This document shows positions 17,301-24,664 of a DNA stretch of 37,434 bases, piece after piece. Each line of letters starts with the position of its first letter. Within the stretch, counting starts at the first letter, position 1. The translations under genes and the position numbers were made by a program. Source of the stretch: Pirellulales bacterium (GTDB lineage Bacteria; Planctomycetota; Planctomycetia; Pirellulales; Lacipirellulaceae); the NCBI GenBank assembly GCA_016930815.1, contig JAFGFZ010000229.1, positions 1-37,434 on the forward strand, read 5' to 3'. The notes beneath the pieces were generated by a model. It had not been told where the DNA came from, ran no database searches, and worked only from the letters and a program-made list of their open reading frames with translations.

Positions 17301-20300
17301 GGGCCAGGCTCCGGAGCGTGTTCCATGCGACATCGTTGCCATCGAGGATCGTTCCCGAGTTCAAGGCATCCCACTCCGATTTGTCGCCACCATAATAGCT
17401 GGCCGAAAACGATGCATCCGGCCGCTCCACGGGATTGTACATTCCCCAATAGATGCCGTTGATGTAGACATGCACGCGGCTGCCATGCGCCGCGGGCTGG
17501 CCCAAGGCCAGTTGCGTGCGGCGGGCGAATTCGTCCCGCGCGTATTGCGGTTGGTTCCCGGCGTCGGACCATGCCCAACCGTCGTTGGAGTCCATGCGAA
17601 AAGTAATCGTATCGAATTGATCCACACCGCCGATTCCAAAGAGCGGGAAGTTGAGTTTGGACGATCCGTAAATATCCTTGAACACCAGCCGGAGGGAATG
17701 CTTCTTGCTCAGATCGTCCCTGCGGAACGCCCCGCCGTGGATACGAATGCCGGCATCCACCTGGAAGCCCTCCGTTCCGTCGGCATAAATCAATTCGACG
17801 GATGTCGGACGCTCCCAAGCAACTCCACTGGCCGTGGAATTTGTGTAGATTCCATTCGCGCCGAACATATCGTCAATGTTCATGACAATCGAAAGGGTTG
17901 GGATCGCTGTTAGATCGTCCTTGATTGTTGCCGCGTAGATTCCACCGAACAAATCGCCTCCGGTTGAGTTGCCGCTGGCGTCGAAGGTGCCGATCACATC
18001 CGGATCGATTCCGTAATCGGGCGTGTACCCGCCCCAACTGGTCGGAAAACCGGCGTCGGATGTTGCCTGGTAGTCCTGGCGCACCACATCGTCAATGAAG
18101 ATGTACGTATGCGTGCCGGTCTTGGAGGAAATATACCCATCCTTGAAAGCCGCGGCTCGCAACGAGGTGGTTTCGCCGATGTTGATTGATCCGGTGTAGA
18201 AGGTACCCGAGGATGGCATGGGTTCGTCGCCATTCGTGGTATAGTAAATGTCGGCACCGGGCGTCTGGGTGGTGATCGCGAGCGAGAACGCCGCGTCATA
18301 GAAACCGCGTTCGGCACTGAATTCGGGGATGGCGACGAATCCGATGAGCCCGACGCTATTTGCCGCGCTGGGTGACGGATTTAAGTAGTACCAGGGAACA
18401 TATTCCGGATCGACAATCTCCGTCGCGATGAGTTCCGGCCGGATCAGCAGATCCGCGCTATCCGCGCCGACATTCAGCCCTTGAATGGCCAATACGTTCG
18501 TGCCGGCCACCAGCTTGTCCAAATGCTCTGTGATGTCGAAACTCTCGGCGATCACGGCCTCTTGATTGGCCCGCTGGGCAGTTGCCTTGCTGTCATATAC
18601 AGTCCAATCCGGCGCGTTCGACCCGGCCACGCGCGATCCGTTGAGCCAGGCCACAAATCCGTCGTCATACTGCATTTTTAAAAGGAGTGCGCTGAAATCG
18701 GACGGATCATCGACTGGAAACTCGATCCGCTCGAAAAAACTCGTTTGCCGGGTATTCCAGTCTGCCTCGATGTCGATGTCGATCCAGTTTTCATAGTCAA
18801 TCTGCCCATCCGAAAGAAGCTCGATCTCGGCCATCTGGATGGCAACCGGTTGATTCGTGCCATTGACTCCATACTCCGTTTGGAAATCAAAACGGTAATA
18901 CTCATAGGGCGTGCTGTTGCTGAAGACGTATCGATGCGTCTCGAAGCGGTTGGCGAAGTTTTCTGCCGAGCGGGTGTCGAGGACCGTGAAATGGATCCCA
19001 TCGTCCGAGCCGCTCAACGTCCAGCTGTAGGGATCGCGATTCGGTTCGTCATTCGCCGAGGTGATTGTGTACGCATTGACCAGTTGCGGACCGCCGCTGA
19101 ATTGGAACTGATAATACGTCCCAGCCGGCGCGAAGGAGAGCCACTTCGTGCTGGTCGTGTTGTCAAGGGCCCGGTGCGGTTCCTCGTTGACGGGGGAGTT
19201 GGGATTCCCGACGGAATACGTGCCCGCCAGAATGCCGTCGTTCTCGGGATCGGTCAGATCATGGCCTACCAATCCGTCCAGCAGAGTTTCACTATTTGGA
19301 ATGAATTCTGAAAAAAGTTCAATCTCGGCCATCTGGATCGCCACCGGCTCGTTATTGCCAGTGACTCCGAATTCCGTCTGGAAATCAAACCGGTAATACT
19401 CGTAGGATGCGCTGCTCTGAAAAGAGTACCAATGGGTTTCGAAGCGTCCGGCAAAATCCTGCGCCGAGCGAGTATCGAGGATCGTGAAATTGGTTCCATT
19501 GTTCGAGCCACGCAACGTCCAACTGTAGGGATCGCGATTCGGAGAGTCATTCGCCGAGGTGATGGTATATCCGGTAACCAGTTGGGGACCGGTGTTGAAA
19601 TGGAATTGATAAAAGGTTCCAGCTGGAGCAAACGAGAGCCATTTCGTGCTGGTGGTGTTGTCGAGGGCCCGGTGCGGTTCCTCATTGGCCGGCGAGTTCG
19701 GATTCCCAACGGTGATCGTGCCTGCCAGGATGCCGTCGTTCTCGGGATCGGTCAGATCATGGCCCAGCGGTCCGCCTTCCAGGATGCCGCCGTCTGGAAT
19801 GGGTGGTGCAGTATCGTCTCCCGCGTCGAAACCTACTCCCGTACCACCGTCCGGATCACTCGTTCCCCACGAGGAATCATCGAAACTGGCCAGTGTCCAG
19901 GGCGGGGCTTCGCCTGGTGATGGAGCGTCCAGCAAACCATTGCCTGGCACCAGCGCCGCGGCGGCCGTCGCGCTCGGCGAGACCAGCGAAACGGTTTGGA
20001 TTGTCTGACTAACGCCATACGATACGTCGGCCGTTTGCTCGGGATACTCGGGCCCGTAATCGTGAACGACCGTCTGGCCGCCCATGCCGTCGGATACCGC
20101 CAGGCCCAGGTACTCCCCGTCCGCGCTGAGTTTGAAGTTCGTGTGCACGTACCCGCCCTGATCCACATAGTCGCTCAGCACGCCACCCATCCCGTCGTCG
20201 GGCGCGGATGCGAAAACTACCAGATACGCATTGGGGCCAAGGACGATATCCGGAAATGGCCACTTGTCGAGGTTGCCGGAATCGTCGGTCAGATACCAAC

Positions 20301-20580
20301 CATCCAGCTGGACCGCCGCTGTCGTTGGATTATGCACCTCGATCCAGTCGGAGTAGATGCCATCACCATCGGCGAGAGTCGAATCATTCGACGCCATGAA
20401 CTCGGAGATCATCAGCGTGGGCGAGAGCACATGCCGAGGCTCCAGCAACTCAATATCTCCCACCATCCAACGTTGGCGAATGTGCCGCCGTCGGTTTGGA
20501 TTGCTGCCTAGTTGCCGCCTCGATCGTTTGAGGACAGCCCTTATCGACGACATGTGAAATCTACGCGGCTGTTGTCTCAT
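14317..20580 (-). CDS. Giant surface protein: LEPR-XLL motif, four lamin-tail domains, discoidin-like duplication, CotH domain, dockerin-like repeats
   Basis: 2087 residues. ATG at 20580; no strong ribosome site is seen. Order: Arg-rich N terminus then ELLEPRHVLS (44-53), like the LEPR-XLL motif of large planctomycete exported proteins; lamin-tail domain 55-180; a beta-sandwich module begun at 225-255 (SFDDSSWG) and resumed at 600-720 (YDDGFVAWLNG), interrupted by two near-identical discoidin-like modules at 273-424 and 439-590; chitobiase-like module 757-830; CotH region 890-1290 with GNVDWPHRNW and HIWDAEA as likely catalytic motifs; YTTDGSDP module 1330-1385; lamin-tail domains near 1394, 1567 and 1714; dockerin-like calcium loops 1903-1955 (DFDTDGDVDRND, DSDEDGDVDGFD). 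The last 130 residues are disordered and no PEP-CTERM is present. Presumed cell-surface or secreted. Lamin-tail domains may bind DNA or mediate adhesion; the true function is unknown. A paralogue of the gene at the window start. Confidence 0.92.
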   Translation of the reverse strand: MRQQPRRFHMSSIRAVLKRSRRQLGSNPNRRRHIRQRWMVGDIELLEPRHVLSPTLMISEFMASNDSTLADGDGIYSDWIEVHNPTTAAVQLDGWYLTDDSGNLDKWPFPDIVLGPNAYLVVFASAPDDGMGGVLSDYVDQGGYVHTNFKLSADGEYLGLAVSDGMGGQTVVHDYGPEYPEQTADVSYGVSQTIQTVSLVSPSATAAAALVPGNGLLDAPSPGEAPPWTLASFDDSSWGTSDPDGGTGVGFDAGDDTAPPIPDGGILEGGPLGHDLTDPENDGILAGTITVGNPNSPANEEPHRALDNTTSTKWLSFAPAGTFYQFHFNTGPQLVTGYTITSANDSPNRDPYSWTLRGSNNGTNFTILDTRSAQDFAGRFETHWYSFQSSASYEYYRFDFQTEFGVTGNNEPVAIQMAEIELFSEFIPNSETLLDGLVGHDLTDPENDGILAGTYSVGNPNSPVNEEPHRALDNTTSTKWLSFAPAGTYYQFQFSGGPQLVNAYTITSANDEPNRDPYSWTLSGSDDGIHFTVLDTRSAENFANRFETHRYVFSNSTPYEYYRFDFQTEYGVNGTNQPVAIQMAEIELLSDGQIDYENWIDIDIEADWNTRQTSFFERIEFPVDDPSDFSALLLKMQYDDGFVAWLNGSRVAGSNAPDWTVYDSKATAQRANQEAVIAESFDITEHLDKLVAGTNVLAIQGLNVGADSADLLIRPELIATEIVDPEYVPWYYLNPSPSAANSVGLIGFVAIPEFSAERGFYDAAFSLAITTQTPGADIYYTTNGDEPMPSSGTFYTGSINIGETTSLRAAAFKDGYISSKTGTHTYIFIDDVVRQDYQATSDAGFPTSWGGYTPDYGIDPDVIGTFDASGNSTGGDLFGGIYAATIKDDLTAIPTLSIVMNIDDMFGANGIYTNSTASGVAWERPTSVELIYADGTEGFQVDAGIRIHGGAFRRDDLSKKHSLRLVFKDIYGSSKLNFPLFGIGGVDQFDTITFRMDSNDGWAWSDAGNQPQYARDEFARRTQLALGQPAAHGSRVHVYINGIYWGMYNPVERPDASFSASYYGGDKSEWDALNSGTILDGNDVAWNTLRSLAQNVADATTETARTSAYMYLQGKNPDGSDHPTAENYLDVDNYIDYLIVNFYTGNVDWPHRNWFTSRQRGPESTGFKFHIWDAEATLGLFGSNINTNRIGASDGAAEPYNDLRSSAEFRLRFADRVQQALFNDGALTAANAVARYQQILSEIDQAIVAESARWGDMHTSAPHTKAEWETESIRVINTFLTGRTNIFLNQLRSAGLYPSVNAPTFNQRGGQVASGFDAVMVNPNGSGTIYYTTDGSDPRLVGGMVSGSATAYAEPIPINSATTIKARVFNGAAWSAIDEAAFTVAPLADATNLRITEINYNPHNANLVPGLGELAVDNNEFEFVELCNIGSQTIDLSGTQFIEVPDGGNNEGIVYTFGQQTLAPNEYVLIVKNQAAFESRFGLGLNIAGEYTGKLASSGELLTLWAADGSIIQQFEYNDTWSSRTDGQGSSLVVIDSHGDYSAASNWRASAAFGGTPGSAEIERVDVMINEVLAHTDLPDMDAIELYNSSDSTMDLSGWWLSDASTDYFKYQFAPGSSLGPGSYLVLDENDFNSGGGTSPKDFALDSTGDDVWLLESDATGKPIRFADVVSFDATLNGITLGRIPNGSDAQELFPLAQNSLGLQNGPHLPGPIIISEVHYHPSAPPSGSSITEGQLEFVELYHRSENAIILNDGILGGWRLRGGIDFDFITLPIGTALTPGSILVVVAFDPSNVLLANEFRSIHGIGTDVVLIGPFSGQLDNGGEAVRLLAPTVPPLGELDAVHYLVDRITYDDIAPWPIEPDGGGDSLNRGLAGTFGDAAASWRPATPTPGSVMFEYPSPGDFDTDGDVDRNDLNIWESGFGTTAGARWSEGDSDEDGDVDGFDFLIWQQHYSGTASVGLAADGMAGMGGDASLGETIPAADPSDVPSIEPSSQDPTRSIGQHGPMRPEGRSRWLFVPMDSACRSFSQSKSLTQGSFNDRSGLPPYQYQSLEAPRQSQLDAYASAVDTVLSLPDEWALGRNRRRLS
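18811..19764 (-). repeat. 498-bp in-frame tandem duplication inside the giant CotH gene
   Basis: Two copies, about 19309-19764 and 18811-19266, encode discoidin-like modules sharing GHDLTDPENDGILAGT, PHRALDNTTSTKWLSFAPAG, DPYSWTL and YEYYRFDFQTE. The period is 166 codons. Protein identity by eye is high, with scattered synonymous and conservative changes, so the duplication is fairly recent but not from the last few generations. Both copies lie inside another domain, splitting it. Confidence 0.9.
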
Positions 20581-20680
20581 AGGTGCGATGAATTGGCAGT
20601 CAATCTTGGCGCAACGATCGGATTGGAATTTTACAGAAATCTGGAAATCCTCGACGACTCCATTTTACAGCAAATCAGCC

Positions 20681-20780
20681 TGTTTTTATAGTATCATCTG
20701 AACCTTTCTTCAGGTCCATTCATCGGCTTTCTCCGCCGCAGGCGGTAACAGGCCCGTGCTTGAGCACGGGCGAGCGGACT
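20681..20780 (+). repeat. REP-like element, copy 2
   Basis: About 100 bp nearly matching 24326-24420. It includes CCGCCGCAGGCGGTA (20733-20747), a short dyad, and a perfect 8-bp hairpin GCCCGTGC-TTGA-GCACGGGC at 20752-20771. The two copies match at roughly 85-90% by eye, including the flanking TTCAGG and TTCATCGG segments. It is non-coding and lies upstream of the giant CotH gene. Confidence 0.75.
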
Positions 20781-21126
20781 TACCGGTATTCAAAAATATG
20801 GGGCAAGGCAAGCCTCGTTCCCCAGGCCACGTTCTGATGGACGAGTAAACAGGCAGAAGAGAGTTCCATATTCCGGGAAGCTTATCTATTGCAGATTCCT
20901 TCATTGATTCTATATTAGCCATTTTATTGACTTGTCCGCCGCGAAAGGATCCAGGGCGACCAACGGGAGCCTGGTTTTTTGGGCAATCAATGCCAAGGCC
21001 AGGGGCATCCATTCCGCGGCCATTGGTCAAAATGCATCGTTGGTGAGTCTTCGTCTGTAACATCCGCGCGTGGAGCGCGTATATTTGTAGGCCCTTTTCG
21101 ATTACCGGCTTGGCACGCGTTGGGCG

Positions 21127-21151
21127 TATAATCACAGATTTCCAAGGGAGG
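21127..21151 (+). promoter_or_regulatory. -10 box and ribosome site of the PurL-like gene
   Basis: A perfect TATAAT at 21127-21132 lies 26 nt before the ATG at 21159, and AGGGAGG at 21145-21151 is a strong ribosome site 7 nt from the start. No good -35 hexamer is seen at 16-18 nt spacing, so the promoter call is tentative. Confidence 0.45.
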
Positions 21152-21158
21152 CACGGGA

Positions 21159-22259
21159 ATGAACAGGATTGAAAAGGCATTGATGCATGCCCTATTTACG
21201 CATTTGCACCACAATATTGATAAGGCAATCAACTTCAAAGCGATCGATGCCTTGAATAAGAAAGTCAGCAAGCTCTTCCCCAAGGCCCTGCTTGTCGGCC
21301 CAGGTGACGATGCCGCCGCATTCAAGTTTCCTGGCATCAAGGGTGCATTCGTAGGCAAGATGGAGAGCCATTGCTCTCCTTGTGTGCCCAGGCCTTATGA
21401 CGCGGCTGCGACAGGCGCCGGCGGGGCAATGCGGGACGTTGTGGCCATGGGCGCCCGGCCCATGTTTCTGATGAATTTCATCGGCACCAAGCCGTTGGAA
21501 GACAAGGTCATCGTCGGACCCTGCGGGTTTGATGGGAAATGCACGTGTGGCAAGTGCGTTGAAATGACCAGCGGTGAAAGGGTCAACTTGATGGTGAAGG
21601 GCTTGCGGGATATGTGCAAAGCCATGGATGTCTTCATCATCGGCGGCGGATTTTCCACGTCGTTTTCGGATATTGTTCCGGCCACCGTCGTCTCAGTCAT
21701 CGGCAAGCTGGTCACGGCCAAGCCATTGACTAAGCCGGCGAAATCCGCCGGGGACCAGATCATCCTGATCGGCAAAACGGGAAGTGACGGCAACGACACC
21801 CTGTATCGAGCCGGTCTCGTCGATGTCATGAAACCGGCCGTTGCCCTATTCAAAGAAGAGCGGGCGGTGATGAAAGCCTCCCTGGCTGCCTTCCGCACGG
21901 GTAAGATCAAAGCCTGCTCCGACCTCGGCGCGGCCGGCATCGGCGCGGCCGTTTGCGAATCCGCAAGGTACGGTGGATTCGGCGCCCATGTGGATCTGGC
22001 CAAGGTGGCCAAAAGAGAAAAGGACCTGATGCCCGAGGAGATCATGATCTGCGAGACCCAGGGACGGATGGTCGTCCAGGTCGCCAAGAAAAATGTTGCC
22101 AAGGTGCTCAAGGCGATCCGGGCGAAAGGAGTCTGGGCGGACGTGATCGGTGAGATCACCAAAGACAACGAAGAAGTCTTCGAGTACAAGGGTCAGACCG
22201 TGGCCGTGATCCCGAACAGACCCAGCAAAGCTGTATTGAATGAGCTTACCAACGGATAG
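21159..22259 (+). CDS. PurL-like AIR-synthase-superfamily protein (single-unit)
   Basis: 366 residues. It belongs to the PurM/PurL ATP-binding superfamily: VGPGDDAAAF near 47-56, then the PurL-type block (ESHCSPCVPRPYDAAATG), GGAMRDVVAMGARPMFLMNF, and the C-terminal KACSDLGAAGIGAAVCE. True FGAM synthase has two such halves and keeps ESHNHPS; here it reads ESHCSPC and only one half is present. Between them is a cysteine cluster CGFDGKCTCGKC (about 127-138), unusual for PurL and possibly metal-binding. It is followed 4 nt later by a PurM-like gene, so the two products probably form a complex. It may act on a phosphoribosyl or other phosphorylated amide intermediate in ATP-dependent chemistry. 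A normal purine role is possible but the motif changes argue for a different substrate. Confidence 0.8.
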   Translation: MNRIEKALMHALFTHLHHNIDKAINFKAIDALNKKVSKLFPKALLVGPGDDAAAFKFPGIKGAFVGKMESHCSPCVPRPYDAAATGAGGAMRDVVAMGARPMFLMNFIGTKPLEDKVIVGPCGFDGKCTCGKCVEMTSGERVNLMVKGLRDMCKAMDVFIIGGGFSTSFSDIVPATVVSVIGKLVTAKPLTKPAKSAGDQIILIGKTGSDGNDTLYRAGLVDVMKPAVALFKEERAVMKASLAAFRTGKIKACSDLGAAGIGAAVCESARYGGFGAHVDLAKVAKREKDLMPEEIMICETQGRMVVQVAKKNVAKVLKAIRAKGVWADVIGEITKDNEEVFEYKGQTVAVIPNRPSKAVLNELTNG

Positions 22260-22263
22260 AAAA

Positions 22264-23394
22264 ATGCCAAAAAAACAATCAAAATCCGCATATGCCAAAT
22301 CAGGGGTCGATTACACGAAAATCGAGCCCTTTAAAATGGCGATGGTGCGTGCTGGAAAGAAGACAATCAAGTTTCCAAACAAGCGCGATGTCTATATCGA
22401 GCCCGAAAGCCTGGGCACCCATGGAGTTGTTTTCCAATACCGCGGCGGCAAACCCCATTTCTGGTGCGCGACCCAGGAAGGCCTCGGCAATAAGAACTGG
22501 ATCGCGGAATGGATGTATCAGCATGCCGGCACCGGGAAAACATATTACGAAGGCATCGGAATCGACACGGCGTTGATGGCGGCCAATGACGTGATCTGCC
22601 AGGGCGCGCTCCCCGTTATCTTCACGGACGAAGTGGCCGCGGGCGACAGCGAGTGGTTTGCAGATGAAAAGCGAAGCCACGACCTGGCCGAGAGTTTCTA
22701 TCAGGCCTGCAAAATGTGCGGCATGGCCCTGCCGGCAGGAGAATCTCCGGCGCTCCGCTATCTGGTGAAGGCGGAGCCGCCGGTCCGAAGCGCGCCATCC
22801 CTGTCCGGCTCCGTCACCGGCATTATCACGCCCCGGAGCCGGATGGTTACCGGATCAAAACTATCCGTCGGCGACCGGATCATCGGGGTGACATCCTCCG
22901 GCCTTCATGCCAACGGGATTTCCCTGGTCATCAAACAGGCCATGGCGCTGAAAGAAAAATTTCTCCATCCGCTGCCAAATGGGAAAACCTTGGGCGAAGA
23001 AGCGCTCATCCCAACCCGATCCTATGTCCGGCTCGTCGAGGCGCTCCAGGAGCACAAAATTGAGATCCATTCCTTGCTCGGCGGGACGGGAGGCGGGATC
23101 GCCAAGATCGCCTATGCCAAGAAGCCATTCACCTACCGTGTCAAAAGATGGGTGGAGGAAATTCCGCCTCTGTTCCTGTTAATGCGCAAGACCGGCATCA
23201 GCCTGGAAGATTGCGTGAGGACCTTCAACTGGGGGATAGGCTTCTACGTCTTCGTGCCGGAAAGAGAAGTGGAACGAACCATCAAAACAGGGAGGAAGGC
23301 AGGATACGAACTTTTCGAGATCGGGCAAGTTGAAGCTGGAAAGCGGCGTGTCATCTTTGAGCCCGAGAAAATGATTCTCCCGGCGATCGAGTAA
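22264..23394 (+). CDS. PurM-like AIR-synthase-superfamily protein
   Basis: 376 residues. ATG at 22264 is 4 nt past the stop of the PurL-like gene; an overlapping start at 22240 is less likely. PurM landmarks: YAKSGVDY at the N terminus, GIDTALMAANDVICQGALP, GDRIIGVTSSGLHANGISL, and TFNWGIGFYVFVPE near the end. Several catalytic-loop signatures of AIR cyclo-ligase differ: the usual DGVGTK appears as EGLGNKN, and the HITGGG loop reads GGTGGG. Length is slightly above the usual 340-350. AIR synthase closes the imidazole ring of purines using ATP. This protein either performs that step in a divergent form or, with its partner, carries out a related ATP-dependent dehydration. Confidence 0.82.
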   Translation: MPKKQSKSAYAKSGVDYTKIEPFKMAMVRAGKKTIKFPNKRDVYIEPESLGTHGVVFQYRGGKPHFWCATQEGLGNKNWIAEWMYQHAGTGKTYYEGIGIDTALMAANDVICQGALPVIFTDEVAAGDSEWFADEKRSHDLAESFYQACKMCGMALPAGESPALRYLVKAEPPVRSAPSLSGSVTGIITPRSRMVTGSKLSVGDRIIGVTSSGLHANGISLVIKQAMALKEKFLHPLPNGKTLGEEALIPTRSYVRLVEALQEHKIEIHSLLGGTGGGIAKIAYAKKPFTYRVKRWVEEIPPLFLLMRKTGISLEDCVRTFNWGIGFYVFVPEREVERTIKTGRKAGYELFEIGQVEAGKRRVIFEPEKMILPAIE

Positions 23395-23466
23395 TTGCCA
23401 ATCGGCCAGCCTTTTTTCAAAGCAAGAACGTTTTTCCCGGTTTTGGTCAAGTGGTATGCTGCGGTT

Positions 23467-24129
23467 TCAAACCATCTCCCGCAATTGAGGTAGAAATTCG
23501 ACAAGCGATTCGGCAATCCAATCCGCTTGGGAGAGCTCTTCCTTGGCAAACGTTGTCGTCAGTGCCAGCACCTTCGCACCGGCCGCTTTCCCAGCCGTCA
23601 CCCCACTGATCGCATCTTCAATGACCAGGCAATCTTCCGGTTCGATCCCGAGATTCGCAGCCGCCCTTAAAAAGATGTCTGGAGCCGGCTTTTTGTGTTC
23701 AATATCCAGACCACTGACAATCGTGTGGAATGTGTCTTGGGGGATTCCTATCTCAGCCAGGTTGATGCAAATCTTGGTCGGGTCGGCACTCGACGCTAGG
23801 GCCATTTTCAGCCCGAATGCATGGCACTTTTCGAGAAATTGGATCGCTCCGGGGTAGGGAAATAGTTTTCCCGCCACCAGTTCGGCATAAATTTCGTATG
23901 TCCTGGCCTTATCTTTTTCTAACTGGAATGGAATGGCCCGTTTTTCGGCAACTCCGCCGAGGTATTTATTCTCGCCCATCCCGGTGAATTCAAGAAAATC
24001 CTCGGGCTTTACAGGATACCCTTTTTCCCGAAACATCCCGACCGCTGCTTGGCAGATATAGGCCTCGGAATCGAGGAGCACGCCATCCATATCAAACAAA
24101 ATGGCGCGAATTTTGGGGATTGAGTCCAT
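23467..24129 (-). CDS. HAD-superfamily hydrolase, beta-phosphoglucomutase/phosphatase-like
   Basis: 220 residues. All HAD motifs are present: nucleophile and acid in LFDMDGVLLDSE (Asp13, Asp15), motif II serine in LASSAD, motif III lysine in HKKPAPDIF, and motif IV acids in VIEDAISGV. The cap between residues 20 and 90 is the small helical C1 type typical of phosphoglycolate phosphatase and beta-phosphoglucomutase. It probably acts on a small sugar phosphate in the cytoplasm; mutase and phosphatase cannot be told apart by eye. ATG at 24129 has only a weak GAAG ribosome site. It is convergent with the PurM-like gene and preceded by the repeat-rich region. Confidence 0.9.
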   Translation of the reverse strand: MDSIPKIRAILFDMDGVLLDSEAYICQAAVGMFREKGYPVKPEDFLEFTGMGENKYLGGVAEKRAIPFQLEKDKARTYEIYAELVAGKLFPYPGAIQFLEKCHAFGLKMALASSADPTKICINLAEIGIPQDTFHTIVSGLDIEHKKPAPDIFLRAAANLGIEPEDCLVIEDAISGVTAGKAAGAKVLALTTTFAKEELSQADWIAESLVEFLPQLREMV

Positions 24130-24162
24130 GGTTCTTCACTTTCTTTAAAATGCCAATGATAA

Positions 24163-24229
24163 GTATTCGACCCGGCGTAAACGCCGGGTCGAATACCGCC
24201 TGCGGCGGGAAAGGGCCGTGAACGGCCCT
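24163..24229 (-). repeat. Three-hairpin REP-like element, copy 3
   Basis: A perfect 15-bp hairpin at 24163-24177 and 24182-24196 (outer bases GTATTCGACCC, loop TAAA), then the CCGCC-TGC-GGCGG dyad around 24196-24208, then AGGGCCGT-GA-ACGGCCCT at 24212-24229. Read on the minus strand this has the same order as copy 1 at 14231-14300. It lies just upstream of the HAD start and is inverted relative to copy 4. Confidence 0.75.
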
Positions 24230-24325
24230 GATATTCCATTACAAAAAACATGATATATTGACAAGGCATTGACGCCAGGATCAGGATTTCATGCGATCGT
24301 TCGCCATGCACGGATCCATCATCGC

Positions 24326-24420
24326 TTTTATAAAACCATCTCAATTTCCTTCAGGCCGATTCATCGGCCTTCTCCGCCGCGGGCGGTATTAGGCCCGTGC
24401 TTGAGCACGGGCGAGCGGAT
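24326..24420 (+). repeat. REP-like element, copy 4
   Basis: Near-duplicate of 20681-20780. It has the CCGCCGCGGGCGGTATT core at 24374-24390 and the identical hairpin GCCCGTGC-TTGA-GCACGGGC at 24393-24412. With copy 3 it forms an inverted pair about 100 bp apart, like paired REP elements. Confidence 0.75.
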
Positions 24421-24448
24421 TCGAAATACAGTCTGTTTTATTGCACCC

Positions 24449-24499
24449 CCCCCTGTCCCCCAACACGCCGCCGGCGGCGGCGTGTTGGGGGACAGGGGG
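24449..24499. repeat. Perfect 24-bp inverted repeat with 3-nt loop
   Basis: The left arm 24449-24472 starts CCCCCTGTCCCCCAACACG and the right arm 24476-24499 is its exact reverse complement, with loop GGC. It is strongly GC-rich and would form a very stable hairpin or cruciform. It is not followed by a T-run in either direction that would make it an ordinary terminator. A perfect long dyad suggests recent origin or active maintenance. Confidence 0.85.
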
Positions 24500-24520
24500 A
24501 CTTGTTTTGGCAAAATTTTA

Positions 24521-24597
24521 TCAGCCCAGGGCGAGGCTTCTGCCGAGCCGCATGCCGGTACTAGAGTTCCGGCGCGGCAGGAGCCTCGCCCTCCCAA
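24521..24597. repeat. AGGGCGAGGCTYCTGCCG inverted repeat (MITE/REP-like)
   Basis: Arms AGGGCGAGGCTTCTGCCG (24528-24545) and CGGCAGGAGCCTCGCCCT (24575-24592) pair over 18 bp with one mismatch. An inner CCGG pair (24555-24558 with 24569-24572) closes a loop. This dyad is, from memory, a very common planctomycete intergenic repeat that is often mistaken for short coding genes. Confidence 0.75.
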
Positions 24598-24638
24598 TTC
24601 CCGGACACCCTCATTCAACTATTCGGACATGAATCCTC

Positions 24639-24664
24639 GAAGGCGGCAGGATACGGCCGCCTTC
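24639..24664. repeat. 9-bp inverted repeat GAAGGCGGC / GCCGCCTTC
   Basis: A stem of 24639-24647 with 24656-24664 and an 8-nt loop, followed by TATCAATAAAAA. It is another GC-rich hairpin in the same cluster and could act as a weak transcription barrier. Confidence 0.5.

Larger units (their letters stand above)
20581..21158. other. 578-bp intergenic region between divergent genes
   Basis: Separates the giant CotH gene (minus) from the PurL-like gene (plus). It contains the REP-like element at 20681-20780 and a TATAAT box at 21127-21132, listed separately. Open frames here have no ribosome site or recognisable product, so I see no gene. The stretch 20790-21110 shows nothing I can interpret. 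Confidence 0.4.

Noticed and set aside
16285-17913. 542-codon open frame on the plus strand
   Set aside because: Lies fully antisense to the giant CotH gene, whose domains are clear; no ribosome site or recognisable motif. A shadow of GC-biased codons.
20710-21180. 156-codon minus-strand frame upstream of the PurL-like gene
   Set aside because: It runs through the REP-like repeat and lacks a ribosome site or recognisable product.
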